Translations under genes and position numbers: made by a program
Assembly: GCA_037013685.1 (NCBI GenBank)
Contig: CM072887.1
Coordinates: forward strand, 46,303,154-46,367,153
Length of the DNA stretch: 64,000 nucleotides
Direction: 5' to 3'
Source of the DNA: Acridotheres tristis
Taxonomy: Eukaryota; Chordata; Aves; Passeriformes; Sturnidae
Shown: one piece after another, positions 1-15,664 of the stretch
Numbering within the stretch: position 1 is the first letter of the stretch
Layout of the letters: each line of letters starts with the position of its first letter
Notes under the pieces: generated by a model
Told to the model about the DNA's origin: nothing
Database searches by the model: none
Seen by the model: only the letters and a program-made list of their open reading frames with translations

Positions 1-904
1 TCAACTTTTTAAGAAAGGCCTTGGAATTATCAAAAGTTTCCACTTTGGCACATGGGAAACAGAGCTTAATTTTCCAGCTCAAGCAATGCTTTCTTTTACA
101 GCTAATATTAAACAGAAAACAGAAATGTAAAGCATTCAGGCCATAACAGACATATTTGGAAATCATTGAACTTCCATGCTTTGACTTCCTCAGCCCACTC
201 TACCCTCCCCTCTTTCATGGTGACCGAATTGCTTTTTTTGGTAGCTGTCTCTGACTTCAGATGGGAGAATTACCCCAGTGTCCCGAAAGCATGGCGGGCT
301 GGGCAAACAGCTTCCTGGACAGCTCTAGCAGTGAGGCCTTGGCACAGGGCTTGGATGTAGTCAGCTGTCAGCCCCCTCTTGCTCTCTTCCCTCTTCACAG
401 GCACTCCAGCGTGCTGCAGCACTGCAGAAGGGTGGATGTGGTCTTTTATAGAGCGGATGAGTCTGCAAGATGCTCAGCCAGAGGCTCTCTAGCACTGGAG
501 GAATCCATGCTGCACCCTGACCACCAATGCCTCCTGGCCCCTGGCATACGGCTCTTCCACCAGGCCAAGCCTCGGTGTCCTTAACATGCAGATAAAACAG
601 CCAGAGCCCCTCCAGCTCCCTGTACCCCTGTGCACAGCCAAGGCAGGCCTCTCCCTGTGCCCTCAAGGGGACAACAAACAGATTTGCAGTACTGCAAATA
701 GGAACAACTTAACTTCCATCTCCTCCGCTCCAAATTTTTCCATCCGAAAGCCCATATGGCTCAACTTTTAATTACTTTGGCTAATGCTGTATGTAGTAAT
801 TCTGTGGTGAATGCTTAAGTGTTTCATTTCTGGTTTCCAGGGCAACATTACATCAGATTGCAGACAGCTGGCTCCACAGCTCTAAACCATAGCAAATTGG
901 CCAA

Positions 905-1110
905 AGCCGATGCATAAAACTCGCGCTGGTTGAAAGCGAGCGCGGGGCTCGGCCGGGCTGCCGGGGACCCGGCGCAGCCTGCGGGGCCCCTTGGCGGGGC
1001 TGGCCGGGCGGAGCCGCCCTTCCCCACACGCCTTGGAGCAAGTGCATCCCGCATCTGCAATGCTCTCACGGTGCGGAAACCCGCCAGCTCCGAGAGCTTG
1101 GCTGCACAAA
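905..1110. promoter_or_regulatory. Isolated CpG island inside SASH1 intron 8
   Basis: About 200 bp here contain roughly 23 CpG dinucleotides and runs such as gccgggcggagccgccc, while the surrounding tens of kilobases are AT-rich and CpG-poor. Just left of the island on the plus strand are an inverted CCAAT box (attgg, 896-900) and a TATA-like cataaaa (913-919), spaced as in a plus-strand promoter, which would be antisense to SASH1. The elements are seen. Promoter activity is inference. It could equally be an alternative minus-strand SASH1 start, a distal enhancer, or a GC-rich sequence without function. Open frames crossing it show no recognisable protein. Confidence 0.5.
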
Positions 1111-4100
1111 CGCGCAAAGGGCTGCAGGGAAACAGGGAATATATTAACAGCATCTGGAAATACCAAGAACTGCATGCAGAGGACTGCAGCCACCACGTAC
1201 CACACGGCTGGAAAACTAGAGAGGCCAAGGCCAATACCCACTGCCCAACTTTTTGCTGAAAACAAATGTGGTCACGAACAATGAAGATGCTCTCAAATCC
1301 AGAAGAAATAAATCCCTTCTACCACCTCTCTCCTCCCTTCACCTTGGAAAACTTCCTACTTGTGCACCTCCAAAAGCAACACTTTTCATCACCTCGTGTG
1401 TAAGATCAAAGTAACGACCTTTACATTCAAGAACAAATAGGAAATCAGCACACGTACTCTGACATTCTAGGAGCTCTCTACAGTTCTGCTCCTGGCACCC
1501 TTCTTGCTTTCTCTTCTGCTTTTCTCACGCAGGCTCTTTGCTGCTGCTTGTTTAGGAGGCAGGGCACACGCCTTGCTCTGCTGCTCTCTAACATCCAGCC
1601 CATTTCACACGCCACAGAAGCAACAATCTTAACCTCCCTCTTTGAGTTAGTGCTTCACAGAAAGAGAGGGAGTGAGAGAACTAGCATTTATTAGTGTACT
1701 TGGTATTAAATAGGCAAAATGTAAACCAGAAGTAAGTAGCTGGCTTTCGACGGGACTATGTTTGGAAACACTTCAGGGTTATAGCAGCAGCCCTTAAAAA
1801 ACCAGGCAAAGCTTAGAAGTCATATCCCAATAAAAATGTGTAAGAAACACTAGGACAACATCGAGTTAAAGCTATCATAACTGATTAATTTGCTTCAGCT
1901 TCAGAAAAACCTCCAAAATATATGACTTTTACATGAGCCGTGTGAAGCCATTTAGAGAGACGTTAAAATTTTACAGTTTGCTCTATGCCCAGTAATAGTT
2001 CAGCCCCAAATTGAAATCTCTAGGAAACCTTCTGTCTAAGAAAAAGCGAAATCTCCTAAACTTAAGCTGAAATTCTTTTTTGCTATCAGACAATTCTTGT
2101 TCAGCAAAGTGGGGCAAAAAACCCACATTTAGATTCACAGATACATCACATCACATCCCCCAGCCCTGGCTAGCTCACCTCAGAACTACAGGCTCTATAG
2201 TAAAAGCAAAGAGACTTCACTGTTCCCTTTAGGAGATATGGCTACATGTGTCCTTTCTTCTTTCTAACAGGCTTTCCATCTGCCAAAAATCCCAACCATT
2301 CTAACTTTAAAGTTTTTTATTAAAGATGCCTGGACAAAGTCAGAGACAGGAAAATAGAACAGAAGAGAACTTAAAAGCCCAAGGAAAGGAAAAGGAAAAC
2401 TGAGAAAAGCTATGCATGCTGTGCTGTGCCTAAGAATAACCACAAAAGCCTTTTCTCTTTCTCCCTCTCTGAAACAGGAGGCACATCCTCTCCACATCAT
2501 GCTACATGCTCAGTGACTTACCAGCTTCGGCATTTATAGGCCTAAAGCTCAGTTTCGAGTATTTTCCCCAAGTCCTCAACCGCTGTCAGCTTTGTAACCC
2601 TAAAATTTAGGAGCAGACACGTCTTCTTAAGTATTGAATTTGCTCTGAATCCTGCACACAAAATGCCTCTTCTCTCGAGTTACATTATCAGACACCAAAC
2701 TGGCTCCGATTCCAGTGCTGAATGTGTAAAGAAGAAAAAAGCGTGATGCTGGACTCAATTAGCTGTTTTCTGCTCACTGATTGATTCCCCCAGTTACTCG
2801 CTAGCTGCATAACTTACAAGAAAGGCATAAGTCATCAGCTCTAAGCAAATCTTCTATTCACCACAAGGAAAAAAGGGAGTGTTGTACATGGCAAACAATC
2901 CCTGTTTTCACTGACGAAGGCTTGCTGACCTCTTGCTGGCCTCCAGTTCCTTAATTACTGTCTATGGAATTTCAGTGAAAGAAAAAAATACAGAGAATCT
3001 CTGCAAAGCCAGGATGAAGAGTGACCCTCAAACACCACCACTAGAGTGGAGGCTGTGTCTGTAGGAAATATATCTTAAACCCTTTACCAGGCTTTTTAAA
3101 ATTTTCTCTTTTTAAATTCTTTTGACAAAAATCCCTGGAGAATTTCCCTTTATAACGGGCTAATTAGAAAGAAAAATAAACGTTGCTTAAATGTTTTTTA
3201 ACTTGTTGAACTTAGATACTTTTTTTGATCCTTCCCCTCAGTTTCAGTGCTAGTAAAGAACATAAATAAGAATTGGAAAGAAAAAGATGGTCCAGAAGTG
3301 GTGGCTTTATGAAGTATTGTAGTGTGAATTTTAACTTCTCTGCCTAGGCTGGGCTCTGATCTCCCTTCCTAAGAAACAGACTGAGATGCTCATTTAATTA
3401 GCATTCTTTTTACAGGCAGCCATACCTTATCCCAAACCTTGCAAGAAATCCAGAATTTGGACATTTCTTGTCAGAGCACAAGAAAATAAGGACCGAAATT
3501 GATGTTTATTGGGAGCACTGCTGTCCAGGGGTGGAAAGCAGCAGTATAGATGTACCACAGTAGCACCCTCTTTAAGCCAGGGAAGATTCTCCTTTATCAG
3601 GACCACACTATCAGTGGCCTGTTTATCTGGATTCAGTGCAAATCAATCACATTGTGAAATCATAGCTGGACTAAACATCTATTTCCTTTGATGACTGGCT
3701 GATTTTAATGAGCCCCCCAGTCAGTCTTCAATTTCTCCGCCTTTGTACTAGTGACTGTACACAGCTTTTCCACTCCCTAGTGGTCATGTAAACTAGATTT
3801 ACCAGTGTGCTGTAGGTGGGTTCTTACCCTCAAGTTACTTCAGCCCCAAAACTCTGATGTAAAGCCCTATGGAAAATTCTAAGCTTCAGATAAAACCAGC
3901 TAGTATTCTCCAGTTTCACTAACATATAAGCCCACATCAAGTAAAACATGACAGTAACTTCCTTGAAATGTATCCTAGATTCCCTTAGAAGTTCATGGCC
4001 ATGAGTGAAACTGATCTAAGTTTGGGGCTTTGCAACTTGAGTTTTGAAGGTTTTGGGTTTCATTAAGAAAACTTCACAGACCTCTAATTCTTGCAGAGGC

Positions 4101-5779
4101 TGTTTATAGAGAACTGCACGAAACTAAGACGTGATAATCTGTATCATATCCTGAAGTTACAAATAACGGCCTCCAAAATTCTAAAGAAAATTAGCGGAGG
4201 TTATAAATATTTTTTTTTGCCAAGAGCATGAATTGCAAGTGCAAGTCTAAAATGTGCAGTGTCAGCCCCCGTAGGTAACCATGTCTGGGTTTGGTCTGTG
4301 ATTACTTACAAGAAAATCAAAGGAGCATCCAACGGCTACTTTGGTGGGAGATATATTACACATTAGCTGGTGACGACACTGCTTGCTGAAATTAGTGGGA
4401 AATATTTGTCATAAGTAACGAGAGCATAAAAGTTTAATTCTCCCAGGAGGTCTGTCTTGATACAAGAATAGCTGCTTAGGCAAATTCCTAGCTGTTAACT
4501 GTTTCCAGGTTTTAGCTGAATTTTGAGAAGCACATTGCTGACATTTGTATCTGCAAGCCAGACACATTTTCTCATGTTGAAGCACTTCTCTCACTGATTA
4601 GCTTAATTAATTTTAATAACATTACAACTGTACTCATGTACCACTTGTCATAGGTATATGTAGCAGAATGGAGCTCTGTATTACATTATTCTGTACCTGT
4701 TACAATGCAACATTCTTTTCTAATTCTCCCGCAGACTCCTCTATACATGGGAACAAAAGTCCTCAACAAGATTCTCTCAGCTGAACCTTGTGTTTTGGCA
4801 AGGCTAAGAAGATCCAGGGAAAATTCCTATTCTTTGTCATAGGCTGTACTATGAATGAATGGAGTATTACTCCAATGGTGCTGGAAATCCACCTCTCAAC
4901 TTCTTGGAAAACTAGCGGTAAAACAGCAATACATGAAACACAGCAAAATTCATATCAGAGAAACAAAGGCAAAGAATGAGAGCCCTTTCGTGAGGGCTGT
5001 AGTAATTTAAATTACATTCTTATAGTACCTTCAAATAATCAGGCTTTTAATGTTGCCATCCAAAGCATGAGGAAGGAAACACCAGCATCGGGGAAGGGGC
5101 GCAAGTGGTAACAAATGAGAGGGCAATTAAAATTTTCTGTTGTACCACAAGTAAAGATTATTCAGCCTGTGTCTGCCAAACAGGGCAGTGAAACACATCG
5201 CTTTTGAGATTCCTAATTCTTGAACTGAGCAAAGCTTTGTTCTAATTTAATAGGCTTGGTCTCAGAAAAGATGGGGGCAGGGAAACCACATTATGGATTA
5301 TAGCATCTCCTGCTGGCTGACGCATGGAGAACAGGTAAAAGCTGTACCACCCCCTCACTCTCTAGGTAATAAGCAGAAAAATTAGGCAGTTGCCCAAAGG
5401 CAAAAATGGTATAAAAAAGCGAACTAGTATGTTACAATTAATATTAAATTGCCTTCCCGCCTCCCATCCTCCTCAAACACATGGCCAAACATTTTGCAAT
5501 ACAGTAAGTCAATAGGGCTTGTCTGAATGCAGGCAAACAGAAGTGGTTATGAACACGCCTAACTGCAGCCACTGCTTGGGTGTTACTGTAAGCTCTGAGT
5601 CATGACAGAAGGAAGATTTTTCTCAGAGACTTTACAACATATTAACTACAGGAGAAACTTCTGCTGGCGGCAAACAGGCTTACTTGGGCTACATTACTGC
5701 CAGCTGCACAGTACAATCCTGTAGAGAAAATGTTTTAATCTGAATAATTTGCAGCAGTTTCTCCTGAAAATTATAATGT

Positions 5780-5799
5780 GTTCTGGAAAATTCCAGAAA
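5780..5799. promoter_or_regulatory. Perfect four-unit heat-shock-element-like palindrome
   Basis: The 20 bases form four alternating inverted pentamers in the pattern nTTCn-nGAAn-nTTCn-nGAAn with no mismatch. The core is also a perfect palindrome (ttctggaa, aa, ttccagaa). This is the textbook binding arrangement for heat-shock factor trimers. It lies in SASH1 intron 8, 4.7 kb from the CpG island, with no promoter visible beside it. Whether it is bound is unknown. Confidence 0.4.
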
Positions 5800-6676
5800 A
5801 AATAGGTAAAAAATTCCTTAGAGTGTTCTACAAAACCAAATACAAACATATCCATGGTCTCTTGCTTTGCTATCATCACTCCCCAGGCACTGACCTTACT
5901 TTGGGTTGTGTCATGGGAACTGTAATGATGGTTTGCACTTCTCTCGTGAAGGTTTTTGTATTACTGTACCCATGGGAATTCCTGTTCTTATGCATAGACA
6001 GAGACAGGGAAAAGATCGTAACAAAATATGCTGATGCTGTAATTCTTCTGCTACCAGCTTTCACCAAGAGGTGCTGGACACTGTACCTGTGATCAGTGGA
6101 AAAGGAGGGCAGCCAATGCCTCCCAGGACAGGTCCCTGTGACAGGCACATAATGTGGGAATACACCACAATACACCACTACCATTTTGAAGCATGTCTTA
6201 TTATAGGTTCTTTTTCATCACAACTGTTACTTAGCACTGACAGTATTACAGGAATTTGGGTAGTAATAATAAATACATCATCCAATACAACGAGGCACAT
6301 TGGTGCCTTTCAGAAATCTTAACAGAAATTGGGTCACTAGATTCTTTGGAGCAAAGATGAAAGTGCTGCATTCATTCATAGCCACGCTCAGCAGCAGCTC
6401 CCCTCTGTTACTTGAAACAGCATGCAGGGCCTGAAGGTGGAAACAAGTTCTCCAAAAAGAAATAAAACACAGAAACATCCTCTTCTACCCTTTAGCCTTT
6501 CATGGAAAAGAAACCTTACCAAAAATGGTGAGTCCTGGGATAACAGCAAACCAGGGCTAACTTCAAAATATTCACATTGCTTCAAACTGAATACTACTGT
6601 TTAAAGTAAAACAAATCTCATCATACCCTACTCTCCATAGATATTCAATGCTGATTCCCAATATATGCTGACTCTG

Positions 6677-6727
6677 AGCTTATTTAATGAATTTATATTT
6701 ATATTTATTTTCATATTTATATTTAGC
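6677..6727. repeat. AT-rich low-complexity tract
   Basis: The stretch is made of repeated variants of tttatat and atttatattta with almost no G or C. It is low-complexity sequence without coding potential. Confidence 0.6.
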
Positions 6728-8621
6728 AAATCTAACAAATTAAACTGACTATATACCAAAAGAAGGACTTCTTCCTGTTTATGCTAACAGTTCTGTATTA
6801 TGAGCAATAGTAATGTTAACCAATAGTTAAAAATTTTAAGAATCCATCAGTACTATGAATAAAAATCAATTAAAAAATAGCTGCATTTAGAAAGCATCCA
6901 AATACTGAAATACAGTATAACCCTGAATAATGTGGATTTGCTGTAATTATGCTTAGATTTACTTTTGAGGCAATTGGTGCTACAGAAGTTACACTTTCAT
7001 TACTTTTCTTCCTATTCTTCACACTTACCAAACAATAGTAATGACTGTCATGAGTCAGAGATAAGTATATCAGACTTCATGTTTTGTCACAGTCAGATTC
7101 AGCATCTCTGGGATGAAATGGATACAACTCAAAATCCATTCTCATCTGTTACTCTGCCTTTGATGCCTGTGGCAGACACAAACCCAATTCCGCACAGCCT
7201 TTCAACTTTCAGCCCTATTTAACCACTTGTTTAAAAAAAAAAATAGTAAGTACAGGAGTAACAAATTATTATTTCAGTCCAGCTAGAGCTATTGCTGTGT
7301 GGACTGAATGGGCTGCCATCTGATTAAAAAAATGGATCTATAAAAGACAGAAAAGAAAGGCAACACAAGCGGGAATTGTCCCCAGCATCAGCCTCACGGT
7401 AGATGCAGATGTGCACAGCACACTTACAGGTCTGCACCACTGCTGCCACTCTCCTCAGAAAAAACAAAAGGGGTGCCAGTTTCCTATTGGTAATGTGATG
7501 ATCCTCGAAAAACAAGTGTTGGGAGGGCAGGGATGTAAAACAGCACTGCAGGCCCCCCCACCGCCCATGTGTGGGCCACATTGCTGGAGGGAGATGCTGC
7601 TTTTGTTCTCTCCATTCATAAATATTATGGCCTCTCTCTTGAGGGTTCTAAGGCACGTCTGGTAGCGGGGGTGATGTCAGACAAGCATGGCACAGCTCAC
7701 TGTGGCACCTTTCAAATGAAGCTAGCTTTGCCAGCTACACTACCTGGAAGTTTGCTGGATGGGTGAGCATCACCTGCTGATCGAAACCAAAATACAGAAG
7801 TCCAAGAAACCACTTTAGTCCAGAGATAATTATAACCTCATTCAACTTGCATCTACAGAAACTGTCAGTGAAGTTAATTAGTGGTTTGTGTCAGTGTCAG
7901 CACACATACGATACACACTTCTGTCAAGTTCCCTGATGCTTCCTCTCCATTTCCCCACTGGCATGAAACATGGCAAGTGGTACAATTAGTGGTCTTTAGC
8001 AGAGGGCACAGGAAAGAAACTGACTGACACACTGAACATACTGACTTCTCCTTGTGCTGGTTCTCCAAGCTGGGCTGGAGCCATAGCAGCAAGGGCTCTG
8101 AGGATGAAGCAGCCCTATTTTAGATGAACTGAGAATGTCAGCCCCCAAAAGTTATCAAATGCTCTTCTATCTTTAAGAAGCATAAAAGGCACCTCAGTGT
8201 AAAGAAAGAATGTGATACAATTTTGAAGTCCTCTCTTTCCCTGGACTTTCTGACTCCTGAGGACAAATAGGGCCTTATCTATAATCCAGAAAAGGATCCA
8301 TTTGTAATCTGCACCTGCTTTACATCCCAATGCTTGGCACAAGGCAATGAAAGCTATCTAGTGTTACTGTGAACTGCTTTCATTGCTACAGAGATAAAAC
8401 ATAAAAGTTGAGAAACAAATTTGTAAGAAAATCATGAGGCGTTTTAGAGCTTTGATACATCTGACTGAAAAGAAAAACAGTTTCAACGGCATACCCACAT
8501 TAGCAAATAACACACATATTTTGTTGTGAAACAGGGGAACCACAGTAGTGAGACTGAAAGCTACAAATTGCTCTAAAGTGGCAAAGAACCAAGTCACCTA
8601 CCGCTTGGCAAGGCTTTTGTT

Positions 8622-8652
8622 TGTTTATTTGTTTCTTAAGAACAAATAAACA
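8622..8652. repeat. Inverted repeat, 12-bp arms
   Basis: The left arm tgtttatttgtt pairs perfectly with aacaaataaaca across a 7-nt spacer (tcttaag). The arms are AT-rich, so the stem would be modest, and it may simply arise from TTTG/TTTA-type low complexity. It lies in intron 8. Confidence 0.6.
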
Positions 8653-9173
8653 GGACATGCAATTTAGAGCACAACAATGACATGGGGCTGCCTCCCTTGG
8701 GATGCTGACCTTTCTGCTCCGCACTCCTTTGTGATTCATCTTTAGGGTTTAGTTTTGTTAAGGGTATGAAATGCAAGTTTCCATTTCCTGGTACAGTAAT
8801 TTAAAAGAGAATAACCTGGAAAACAGAATCCTCAAATCAATCTTTAAAATGAGAATCTTTAAAACAACACCAATTATTTTATCATGTATAAAGACATGAA
8901 AGCTATAAAAGCTTTTTTTAAAAAGTGGTCTTTTCCTAAAAAGGAAAACAATAAAAACCCAAAACAATATGCACTTTAGATATTATTTGTATGCTGTGGA
9001 CACAGCTGACTTGAAAGGAAAGGATTACTTAAAACCTTACAACACTCCAGACATTCTGCCTCCATTTTTAGATTCTCTCATTTCTTAGACTCTAACTTGT
9101 TTTTGTTTTGTTTACAAAATGATCACATTGTTTCTTTAAAAGCTGCCTAGTAACAACTTGGCTGTGAGGCTGA

Positions 9174-9196
9174 AAAATAAATAAATAAATAAATTT
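9174..9196. repeat. (AATA)n microsatellite
   Basis: About five tandem AAAT/AATA units sit in intron 8, followed by an A-rich tail. It is a short tetranucleotide microsatellite, possibly polymorphic. Confidence 0.8.
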
Positions 9197-11176
9197 AAAA
9201 AGCAAACAGAACCAGAAGAACCATTGCCCAAGGACTTCAAATTCAAACCAGATATGTTTAGTTCATGGCCTGTATAAAATGAGTGGGGTAATTTAAAGTT
9301 GAGGTTCCAAATATGCAGAGCACAAATCACACAAATGGCACTGAAACTCAAACCATTTGGGAAAGAAAGGACAGAATCATCTTTGCATGTCTCAAAAGCT
9401 TGTCATTTCAGATTAGTAGAGAGGTCCTTTGGCAAAAAAGTCTGAGTGAACACATACCTTATCTCTAACATATTTGATACTTTTCATTGTTTGTTTTTCC
9501 CTTTTGTCAATTACAGCCTAAAATCTTTCACCCTAGTCAACCTCAGTTTCATTCTTGTCCACGAAAAAAAAGTCAAGCTGAGTTTTGTTCTAACATGAAC
9601 TTTCATTTCTGCAGATGATCCTCTTTTTCCTTGAAGGCAAGCAGTTTAACAGCTTCTGCTAAAGGCAACTGGGACAAAAATCAGAAGCGAGGGCAAAAAT
9701 CGTGAGAATTATCTACAGTGATTGAATAGGGATCCCCCACTGAAGTTAGCAGAAAGTTGGTTCAAATCCTACCAGAACAGCAGAGAGAGGCAACCAAGCT
9801 CTTGGCTCTAAGTGCAAAGATAGTTTAGGAAAACAATTTTAGAGAAAAGGTGCCAAGTCATTCCATTGGGGCAGAAATACTGAATCATGTTCAGTGCTCA
9901 AGAGATACACACAGCTTTCAGTAATTCAACACAAGTGTAAACCACTATCATAAGATTTAAGAGAGAAATTCAGTATCCTTCTGAGATTTGATCATGGTGA
10001 ATGAGAGTTTTGAGGGGCTTTTGCTATAGGTACCCTGGACAAAGGCCTTTAAAGAAGGAAAAGTTCAAGCTATAAATACTAACGGGGAAAAGATCAGACA
10101 TCTTTCAGCTAGCTAAAAACAATCAGTTCCGGAGAGTCAGGATCCTTTCTTCTTTATTCTTTGCACATTTTTGACATATCAGAACAGAGTATAAGGCAAC
10201 ATCAGCTCCCCTCTGCTCCAATGTAACTAAAGATGGGCATACTTTTTTGAACACAAACAACAAAATCCTTCTCTGCTACCAAATATGTTAAACATCTCAT
10301 ACAATGACATTGCATTCCTTTTTTCCTTTAGGAAGGAGGAGCTAACTGGCTGCTGCAGTTAGCAGGAAATTCCATTGACAATAAAATAAATAAATCAACC
10401 AATGATCTCAAAAGACTATGATTTAATTATATGGGTTACAAAGAGCTGGAATTTGACAGTCAAATGTGTTCTTCTCTAAGATTTATCTGTGAACTTCCAA
10501 TCAGAGAACTGACGTGGAATAAACTACTCAGTGAAAATGAAGATATCTGGAAGGAAAAATTAATTAATTCAGTATGGCATAACACAAAGCCTGTCTGGTG
10601 AGCATAAAAACAACACAAGTTAAATAGCTCAGAAGCGAAAAAAAAGGGAGGAAAGCTGCATTACTGCTTACGGATCTGACAAGCCACAAACTCTGGGCTG
10701 TGAGTTTGCAAATGCAGAGACAGAAGTGTTTGAAGACAGCACGAAGCTAGGACTAAGCCAGATCCTCATCTAGAATGTATCAACAAGGGGTAGAAAAGCC
10801 TGAGAAACTCTACTGGTGAATCAACAACTTCCCTCTAAGTGACCTAAAAGCCCTTTTCTGTGCATTTTGAAACAAGGGGATTTTTGCCTGGGACAACTTG
10901 TGTTTCAAAAGCTCAGTGACAAAGGGGTAAGATTAAAAAAAAAAAAAGAAAAAAGAGAGATTATACAATAAGACTGTTGAAGTCTATGACAACAGATTTT
11001 GAAGATTTAAAATGCAAGTTAAAGATTCTCTGCAGATAGAAGAGACCATCACAAGATCAGTGATATACTTGCTATTAAGGAAATTACCAGGTAAATCAGG
11101 ATATTTCAGTAGTTCAATGAAAGAATTTAAATATTAAATAACAGTGGGGAGCTATATCACAATGACAGGCACTTAC

Positions 11177-11278
11177 ATTACAATTGGAAGACCCATCAAG
11201 CGTCGAATAAGAACCATCAGGCCATTCTGTAGACTCTACAGTGCTTGATTGCCTGTGCTGGGCTTCATACTCTTTCAG
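11177..11278 (-). CDS. SASH1: SASH1 exon 8 (102-bp symmetric exon)
   Basis: This exon encodes 34 residues in phase 0 at both ends. It begins [20 protein letters not shown], which completes the helix from exon 7, and ends LDGSSNCN. The acceptor on the minus strand is caaatttcag and the donor the strong gtaagt. The WPDGSY and DGSSNCN stretches are recognisable SASH1 sequence, while the SSTVESTE part looks variable. The following exon was searched for by eye to the left edge and not found, so intron 8 exceeds 11.1 kb. Being symmetric, this exon could be skipped in frame. Confidence 0.95.
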
Positions 11279-14263
<2,985 letters not shown>

Positions 14264-14341
14264 CTTTTGAAGTCTGCCTCATTAGTCCCTTCTGGTTCTT
14301 TCGGAAATTCTGCCAAAAAAACTTATTTTTCTTTTTCCAGT
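14264..14341 (-). CDS. SASH1: SASH1 exon 6, SLY-family basic motif
   Basis: This 78-bp exon encodes, from the split Asp, [18 protein letters not shown] and then LMRQTSK, ending one base into a Gly codon. The lysine-rich start and the aromatic [12 protein letters not shown] core are characteristic of SASH1, and related motifs occur in the paralogues SASH3/SLY1 and SAMSN1/HACS1. The acceptor is ggaaaacag and the donor gtaaag. The basic run could act as a nuclear localisation or membrane-binding signal, and RQTS fits an R-x-x-S kinase consensus. Both functional readings are inference. An open frame on the opposite strand at 14230-14415 is only its antisense shadow. Confidence 0.95.
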
Positions 14342-15623
14342 CTGTTTTCCCTAAAAGGAAAGTGGAGCAGGAGGATGAGGGGAAAGGAAAAAGGAATTTT
14401 AGAAAGAAACATTAATTAGTAAATTGTAGAGAAGCTTTTAAGTATTACATTGTAATTTAAAATCAGAAATAAGAATAAAAAAACCTCAGATTTTCTGTTT
14501 TTCTTGATTTATTCCGTACTAGAACTATGTTTATGCAGCTATTTCAGGGTGATGCACATTCTTTTATAATTGCCAGTGCTATAGAGGATTCAGATATGCC
14601 AGTAACTTACATATTTTGAATTATAAAAAAAATATTTTACATTAATTTTGATGTCTGTCGAGTTGTTAATGTCAAGTCTGGAAGTGTTTTTGAAGTGTTT
14701 TGTTGGTTTATTCTCTTCAACTGAATCACAATTTTGCAACTCAGATAAATGATTCGCTAGTATATCTGTGCAAATTGATCAAAAAATGAAATAATACACA
14801 CATGCACACACATGTTCTGTTACTTGGCATGAGATCATCAGCTACACCTGACTCTGGCTCTCTATATGCCTGGACTGTACAAGGCTGAGTCTCCACGTCC
14901 ACAAGAACCAGATCTCTATGTGGATTGATGATCTCAAAGTAAATCATTTGCTCTAGAAAGAAAAATGGGACCTAGCTCAAGGTAGGGCATATATATCTGT
15001 GTTCTGTTGAATTAACCAGGGCACATGCTATAAAGTTTATGCCACCTACAAATTAACATACTGTGCCTGATCTGGCAGAAATGCTACTGACAAAGAGCTA
15101 CTAGTATTTAAGAACTTGCCCTGGATGACCTAGAGCTGAACTTCCTAACTCTCTGAAATACTGCTTAAGTTTAGACTGTGTGGACAGTCCCTGGAATACC
15201 ATTAAAAGGCAACAAACAAGAAAAACCTCCTAGTTTTATTTTTCTTTTCCAATACGCAACAAAAATTTCATAAACAAAAAACCTCTGGCATGACATGAGC
15301 AAAAATAACCACGAACCCCCATTATTTACTGGTGGTGGTAATTCATGGAATACAAAAGGGCAGGCTAACAGTGATCTAACATACAAACACTTTCAATTCA
15401 ATATAACAAGTCAAAAGACGCATATTTATCACATGACATTGCTGACTGGGCAGTTTTAGTCATCACTGAGACACTCAGCATCAAACTGAAAGCTGCTGAG
15501 ACTCGCCCTCCACACATACAGATGCTGCTGACTTCTGCCAGCTCTTCACATCCTAGAACAGGCAAAACTCAAAAGCTGTTTAAGAATTCCATAGGAGTAT
15601 CAAATAAAATGAAATATACTGAC
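14342..15623 (-). other. SASH1: SASH1 intron 5
   Basis: This 1,282-bp intron lies between the 41-bp exon 5 and exon 6, with a gtcagt donor and an aacag acceptor. It contains a short run of cacacatgcacacacatg at about 14796-14813. Nothing else is recognised. Confidence 0.9.
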
Positions 15624-15664
15624 CTACAGAGCCTTCTTCTGAACTTGATTTATGAATAGAGAGC
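15624..15664 (-). CDS. SASH1: SASH1 exon 5 (41-bp small exon)
   Basis: This very short exon reads, with its split codons, K-LSIHKSSSEEGSV-D. The first base completes a lysine codon begun in exon 4. The last base (g) begins the Asp codon completed in exon 6. The acceptor on the minus strand is tttgtcctag and the donor gtcagt. It matches the SASH1 segment with the pattern xxxHKSxSEDSSV ahead of the DWKKK motif. The serine/glutamate run is a likely acidic phosphorylation cluster (inference). It stands 11.2 kb from exon 4 and 1.3 kb from exon 6. No other frame preserves reading through both junctions. Confidence 0.92.

Larger units (their letters stand above)
1..11176 (-). other. SASH1: SASH1 intron 8 (partial, 5' part)
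   Basis: Everything left of exon 8 is intronic for SASH1 and contains no exon I can support. It holds a CpG-rich island near 0.9-1.1 kb, a heat-shock-element-like palindrome near 5.8 kb, an inverted repeat near 8.6 kb, an AATA repeat near 9.2 kb, and AT-rich low-complexity patches around 6.7 and 10.9 kb. Open frames here are short and show no family signature or plausible splice pairing. I see nothing else identifiable in the stretches between these items. Confidence 0.85.

Noticed and set aside
848..1284. Several overlapping open frames on both strands at the CpG island
   Set aside because: GC-rich DNA has few stop codons, so open frames are expected. The products are Ala/Gly/Pro/Arg-rich without a family match.
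1..11176. The next SASH1 exon downstream of exon 8
   Set aside because: Searched by eye on the minus strand for the expected charged, basic sequence with splice sites and found none. It probably lies left of the window.
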